Below are positions 60,462-64,000 of a stretch of DNA of 64,000 bases, piece after piece. The stretch comes from Mycobacterium palustre. Lineage in GTDB: Bacteria > Actinomycetota > Actinomycetes > Mycobacteriales > Mycobacteriaceae. Numbering within the stretch: position 1 is the stretch's first letter; every line of letters begins with the position of its first letter. The translations under genes and the position numbers were made by a program. The notes under the pieces are model-generated. The model ran no database searches. It worked only from the letters and a program-made list of their open reading frames with translations, and was not told the origin of the DNA. The DNA lies in the NCBI RefSeq assembly GCF_002101785.1, contig NZ_LQPJ01000156.1:1-64000 (forward strand), in the 5' to 3' direction.

Positions 60462-63112
60462 GGGATCGCGGGTTGCTGGCGCAGCGCGTGGGCAGCCTGG
60501 ATCCGGTTGTTGACGCCGAGCTTGGCCAGGATGGCTTCGACGTGGTGCCCGACGGTCTTCGGGCTGAGGTGCAGGGCGGCGGCGATCGCGGTGTCACTGT
60601 GGCCGGCGGCCAGCAAGTCCGCGACCTGGCGCTGGCGCTGCGTCAGCCGGTGGGGGTCGGTTTTGCTGTGCCCGACGGGACCCCGAAGCGCGGGGCCGCG
60701 GATCTCGGAGAGGCGCTGTCGCGCGCGGCGAGCCGCCGCCCGCGCACCGAGCCGGCGGAAGGCCGCGAACGCCGCCTCCACGGCGTCGATGTCCCCGCCG
60801 AGTTGCGCGATCGCGGCGTCGTACGGGCAGCCGAGGCGGGTCCATTCGGCGGCGGCGGCTTGCCAGGCACCGCTGACCTCCAGCTGGTACGGGGTTTGCG
60901 GGCCGGTGGTGGCCGGGTCGGCGCATGGGGTGCCGGTCAGGTGAAGCCAGCGCAGCAGGCGGCCCGTGATCCACGGGTCGGCCCGGGGGCCGGCCGCCCG
61001 CAGCGCGACCGCGGCCTCGGCGGCGGCGCGCTCGTCGTCACCGGCCAGCCAGGCGATCTCCGCCCGCGCGGCCCAGCCCGCGCCGAACAGAAAGAAGTCA
61101 CCCGGTCCCGCGTCGGCAACGGGCGCGTCCAGCGCCGGCCCGACCGGCTTTTCGCCCCGGCGCGCTCGCACCAGCGCCGCGACGGTCCGCGGGATGATGG
61201 CGTTCACCAAGGCGACGCCGGGACGGGTGAGGACGTCTTCGGCTCCCGTCATGGCGCCGCCCCAATCACCTCGATGCAGCGCGACCAATGCGGCGGTGCC
61301 GACGGCCATCGGTTGGTAGGCGCCCAGCTCGTTGTCTTCGCAGAATGCCGACATGTCGTCGACGTAGCGTCGCGCGCGGTCGAGGTCGTGGTGCAGCGCT
61401 GCCGCCCAACACATTCCGGCGCCGACGAGCCCGACGTGTTCGGCCATCTCTTCTTCGGCCATGGCCGCATGCCAGGTGGCCTCGCAGACGTCCCACCGGG
61501 CCCCGCCACCGAATATCGACGCCAGCTCCGCGAAGCAACGGGCCCGCAACACCACCCCCGGTTCACCGATCTCGGTGCCCAAGGCCGTTGCGCGCTCGGC
61601 GTATTCGGCGCATCCGGGGTCATAGGAGACCGCGGTCAAATGCACCATGTTGGCGAGAGCCCAGGCCAGCTGCGGCGTGGGGCCGCAGTCCTGCAGCAGC
61701 CGCACCGAGGACCGCGCCGCCTCGATGCCCTCGACGGCATGACCCGACGCGCCCCACAGCATCTGAGAAAGCAGCCGCAGGTTCTCGCCCTCGCCGAGCC
61801 GGTCGCCCATTTCGCGGCGAATCTCGATGGCCTCGCGCCAGAGCCCCGCGGCCGCCTCGGCTTCGCCCGACAGGTAGCAGGCAAACGCGTGCCCCTCGAT
61901 CCACGCCACCCGCTCCTGCGGCGGGATGGTGCCGGCGCGGCTTCGTACCAGGGCATACAGCTGGGCCGCCTGTCGATGGGCGCCGAGCTGCGCGGCGCGC
62001 CGTGCGCCGGCGACGCCATAACGCACCACCGCATCGTCGTCACCGGCTTGGTCGGCGTGAAAAGCCAGGGCCGCGAGCCGATCCGGCTCGACCGGCGGGT
62101 CCGCCAGCGCGGCCATCGCCGCCGAATGCAGCGCCCGACGCCGGCGACCGGGGATCTGGTCCAGCGTGGCGCGCCGCGCCAGCTCGTGGCGGAACTCCAC
62201 CACGCCATGGTCGGCGTCCAATACTCCGGCACGCAGGCATTCGTCCAGGGCCGACAGCGCGTGTGGGCAAACCTTTTCCACGAGAACGCATTCGGCGCGG
62301 GGCCCGCATACCGCCGCCGCGTATACGGTGTCGCGCGCCGCGTCCGACAACCGGGCCAGCCGACCCCACACCGCCTCGGCGACGCTGCGCGGCAGCGCGT
62401 CGCCGCTTTCCCGGTCTTTGGCCGCCGCCAGAATCTCGGTGACATAGAAGGGGTTTCCGCCGGTCAAACGGTGCAGATCGGTAGCGTTGAGGTCGCTGCC
62501 GCCGGCCAGCGCGACCACCGCGTCGCGACTGAGCGGGTTCAGCCGGATGCGGGTGATGGCCGCACAGGTGGCCACGTCACCGAGCGCGACCGTCAGCGGA
62601 TGCTGCGGGCCCACCTCGTCGTCGCGGTAGGTCATCACCAGCAGCAGCGGCAGTGATCCGATGCGCCGCCCGATGAAGCGCAGTAGGTCAAGGGTCGCGC
62701 CGTCGGCCCAGTGCACATCCTCGATCACCCACACCCACCGCGCCCCGCCGCGCAAGACACACAGCAGCTGGCGGTAAACCGTGGCGCTGTCACCCTCCGC
62801 CAGCGCGCCGGTCAGATCGGCCGCCGCGCGCCGATCCATTCCGGCCAGCGCATCGATGAGCGGGCCCAACGGCCTGGGCGAGCTCAGCGGCTCGCACCAA
62901 CCTTGCAGCACCCGCACCGGCTGGCTCATCTCGGTCACGAACTTGGTGACCAACGCGGTCTTGCCGATACCGGCCTCGCCCCGCATCAACACCACGTGGC
63001 CCGGCGTGCGCCCGACGCGTCGCACCAACGCATTCAAGCGCCGTAATTCGGAGTCACGTTCGAGCAGGCGGCGGATCGTGTCGCGGCATCCGCTGTTTGG
63101 CCCGCCCGTCAC
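60458..63112 (-). CDS. Large ATP-binding LuxR-family regulator (LAL/MalT-like STAND)
   Basis: 884 residues from GTG 63112 (GTGA overlap with nrnA stop). Walker A VVLMRGEAGIGKTALVTKF at about 35-55, Walker B WVWVIEDVHWAD, then sensor and winged-helix segments, a long helical TPR-like middle (from about 330), and a C-terminal LuxR HTH: LTQRQRQVADLLAAGHSDTA, ALHLSPKTVGHHVEAILAKL. LAL proteins switch on target operons when ligand and ATP promote oligomer formation. In Mtb dinF occupies this position. Target genes and ligand are unknown. Confidence 0.87.
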   Translation of the reverse strand: MTGGPNSGCRDTIRRLLERDSELRRLNALVRRVGRTPGHVVLMRGEAGIGKTALVTKFVTEMSQPVRVLQGWCEPLSSPRPLGPLIDALAGMDRRAAADLTGALAEGDSATVYRQLLCVLRGGARWVWVIEDVHWADGATLDLLRFIGRRIGSLPLLLVMTYRDDEVGPQHPLTVALGDVATCAAITRIRLNPLSRDAVVALAGGSDLNATDLHRLTGGNPFYVTEILAAAKDRESGDALPRSVAEAVWGRLARLSDAARDTVYAAAVCGPRAECVLVEKVCPHALSALDECLRAGVLDADHGVVEFRHELARRATLDQIPGRRRRALHSAAMAALADPPVEPDRLAALAFHADQAGDDDAVVRYGVAGARRAAQLGAHRQAAQLYALVRSRAGTIPPQERVAWIEGHAFACYLSGEAEAAAGLWREAIEIRREMGDRLGEGENLRLLSQMLWGASGHAVEGIEAARSSVRLLQDCGPTPQLAWALANMVHLTAVSYDPGCAEYAERATALGTEIGEPGVVLRARCFAELASIFGGGARWDVCEATWHAAMAEEEMAEHVGLVGAGMCWAAALHHDLDRARRYVDDMSAFCEDNELGAYQPMAVGTAALVALHRGDWGGAMTGAEDVLTRPGVALVNAIIPRTVAALVRARRGEKPVGPALDAPVADAGPGDFFLFGAGWAARAEIAWLAGDDERAAAEAAVALRAAGPRADPWITGRLLRWLHLTGTPCADPATTGPQTPYQLEVSGAWQAAAAEWTRLGCPYDAAIAQLGGDIDAVEAAFAAFRRLGARAAARRARQRLSEIRGPALRGPVGHSKTDPHRLTQRQRQVADLLAAGHSDTAIAAALHLSPKTVGHHVEAILAKLGVNNRIQAAHALRQQPAIP

Positions 63113-64000
63113 CCCAGGGCCGCTCGGAGCGACGCCACCACCTCGTCGGCCGCGCCGGCGGTCGAGTACCCGGCGGCCAGCCGGTGCCCGCCGCCGCCGA
63201 ACGTCGAGGCGACCGCCGCCAGGTCCACCTCCGCCTTGGCCCGCATCGACACCGACCACTGCGTCGGGGCGACCTCCTTGAAGACCGCCGCCACCTCGGC
63301 CTGCTGGGTGGTGCGCACGATGTCGACGATGCTTTCGACCTCCTCCGGGCGGGAGCTGATCCAGTCCCGATGCTCGACGACCGCGTAGACCAGGCCCCGG
63401 CCGCCGACCGCGTCCGGCAGCAACCGCGCCGAGCCCAGCACGCGCGACAGCAGCGGCAGCCAGCCGAACGGGTGGCTGTCCAGCAGCGCCCGGCTGATCG
63501 CGGCGTTGTCCACGCCGACGTCGACCAGCCGCGCCGCCAGCCGCAGGGCGCGGGCGCTGGCCCAGCGGAACGACCCGGTGTCGGTGGTCAGGCCCGCGTA
63601 GATGCAGTGCGCGACGTCCGGCTCGATCGGCTTGCGCCACGCGTCGAGGATGTCGGCGATCATCATCGTGGTGGAATCCGCCGACACGTCGATGAAGTTG
63701 GCCGTGCCGAACAGGTCGTTGGTGGCGTGGTGGTCGACGACCAGCAGCCGGCCGGCGCCACGGGCCACGTCGCTCAAGGCGCCCAACCGGTTGACGCTCG
63801 GAACGTCAACGGTGACAACGAGATCCACGTCGCGGCGCATCTCGTCGGGGCTGACCAGCAGGTGACACCCGGGCAGCGACGCCAGCGACTCGGGCAGGCT
63901 CGCGGGCGCGGCGAAGCTGACCTCGACCCGCTTGCCGCAGTCGTCCAGCACCAGGGCCAGCGCCAGGCCGGCGCCGATGGTGTCGGCGTCGGGGTGCACG
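63109..64000 (-). CDS. nrnA: DHH-DHHA1 phosphoesterase NrnA/CnpB (5' end outside window; Rv2837c homologue)
   Basis: About 297 codons are visible; the N-terminus lies beyond the right edge and the first visible residues VHPDADTIGAG are internal. DHH motifs: HPDADTIGAGLALAL, VTVDVPSVNR, VVDHHATNDLFG; DHHA1: FGGGGHRLAAGYSTAG. In Mtb this enzyme degrades nano-RNA, pAp and c-di-AMP/cGAMP. The stop overlaps the start of the LuxR-type regulator (GTGA), so the two are co-expressed; c-di-AMP control of that regulator is possible but unproven. Confidence 0.92.
   Translation of the reverse strand, partial: VHPDADTIGAGLALALVLDDCGKRVEVSFAAPASLPESLASLPGCHLLVSPDEMRRDVDLVVTVDVPSVNRLGALSDVARGAGRLLVVDHHATNDLFGTANFIDVSADSTTMMIADILDAWRKPIEPDVAHCIYAGLTTDTGSFRWASARALRLAARLVDVGVDNAAISRALLDSHPFGWLPLLSRVLGSARLLPDAVGGRGLVYAVVEHRDWISSRPEEVESIVDIVRTTQQAEVAAVFKEVAPTQWSVSMRAKAEVDLAAVASTFGGGGHRLAAGYSTAGAADEVVASLRAALG

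Overview
The window looks like chromosomal DNA from a slow-growing, non-tuberculous Mycobacterium. Base composition is strongly G+C rich and coding is dense, with many GTG starts and 1-4 base stop/start overlaps. Gene order follows the Mycobacterium tuberculosis (Mtb) segment from about Rv2741 to Rv2837c, as I know it. The tail of a PE_PGRS-type protein at the left edge argues for a pathogen-like slow grower but against Mtb itself, because several Mtb features of this segment are missing. All homologue names come from recognition of protein sequence and gene order; no search was run and the species is not assigned.

Layout. 1-3430: PE_PGRS end, then the envelope-stress operon clgR-pspA-pspM behind a SigE-type promoter, and pgsA. 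3454-12234: argA, ftsK, a monooxygenase/SDR/methyltransferase trio, RNase J, dapA and thyX. 12335-18101: an orphan type I methylase (hsdM-hsdS) coupled to a YcaQ/AlkX-type DNA glycosylase, a DivIVA-like coiled coil, then thyA-dfrA. 18202-30938: a lipid-centred accessory region. It holds a dienelactone hydrolase, a macrolide-type glycosyltransferase, a PAS protein, two acyl-CoA dehydrogenases with FabG5, a frameshifted secreted protein, a single-chain long-chain acyl-CoA carboxylase with its acyl-CoA ligase, a thioesterase, and a decayed hydrolase. 30896-32534: the dapB operon. 32578-41802: a lipoprotein and a redox island (Rieske oxygenase, dehydrogenase, TetR, ferredoxin-type reductase, EphD-like fusion, PF10118 protein, Baeyer-Villiger type monooxygenase).

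41831-56501: largely conserved housekeeping. It contains aldR/ald, a nitronate monooxygenase, pepR-pnp, rpsO, ribF, sirR, fadE21-ltp1, and truB-pptT-pptH, where the 4'-phosphopantetheinyl transferase and its antagonist hydrolase overlap. 56530-64000: a CocE-type hydrolase, two small DUF proteins, echA16, a secreted Cys protein, a large LuxR-type ATPase regulator and the 3' part of nrnA. The Mtb CRISPR-Cas block, ugp transporter, dinF, lppU, IS1602 and pspN are not here.

Functional themes are envelope stress, lysine/peptidoglycan supply (dapA, dapB), two thymidylate synthases plus dihydrofolate reductase, RNA turnover (RNase J, PNPase), and acyl-CoA and sterol-like chemistry. The most unusual non-coding signals are a 15-base-arm palindromic repeat present twice, in opposite orientations and each time between convergent genes; recurrent TANNNT boxes 6-7 bases before a start codon (leaderless genes); and a perfect ATGACC-AAA-GGTCAT palindrome over the glycosyltransferase promoter. 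I saw no tRNA, rRNA, CRISPR array, insertion sequence or prophage.
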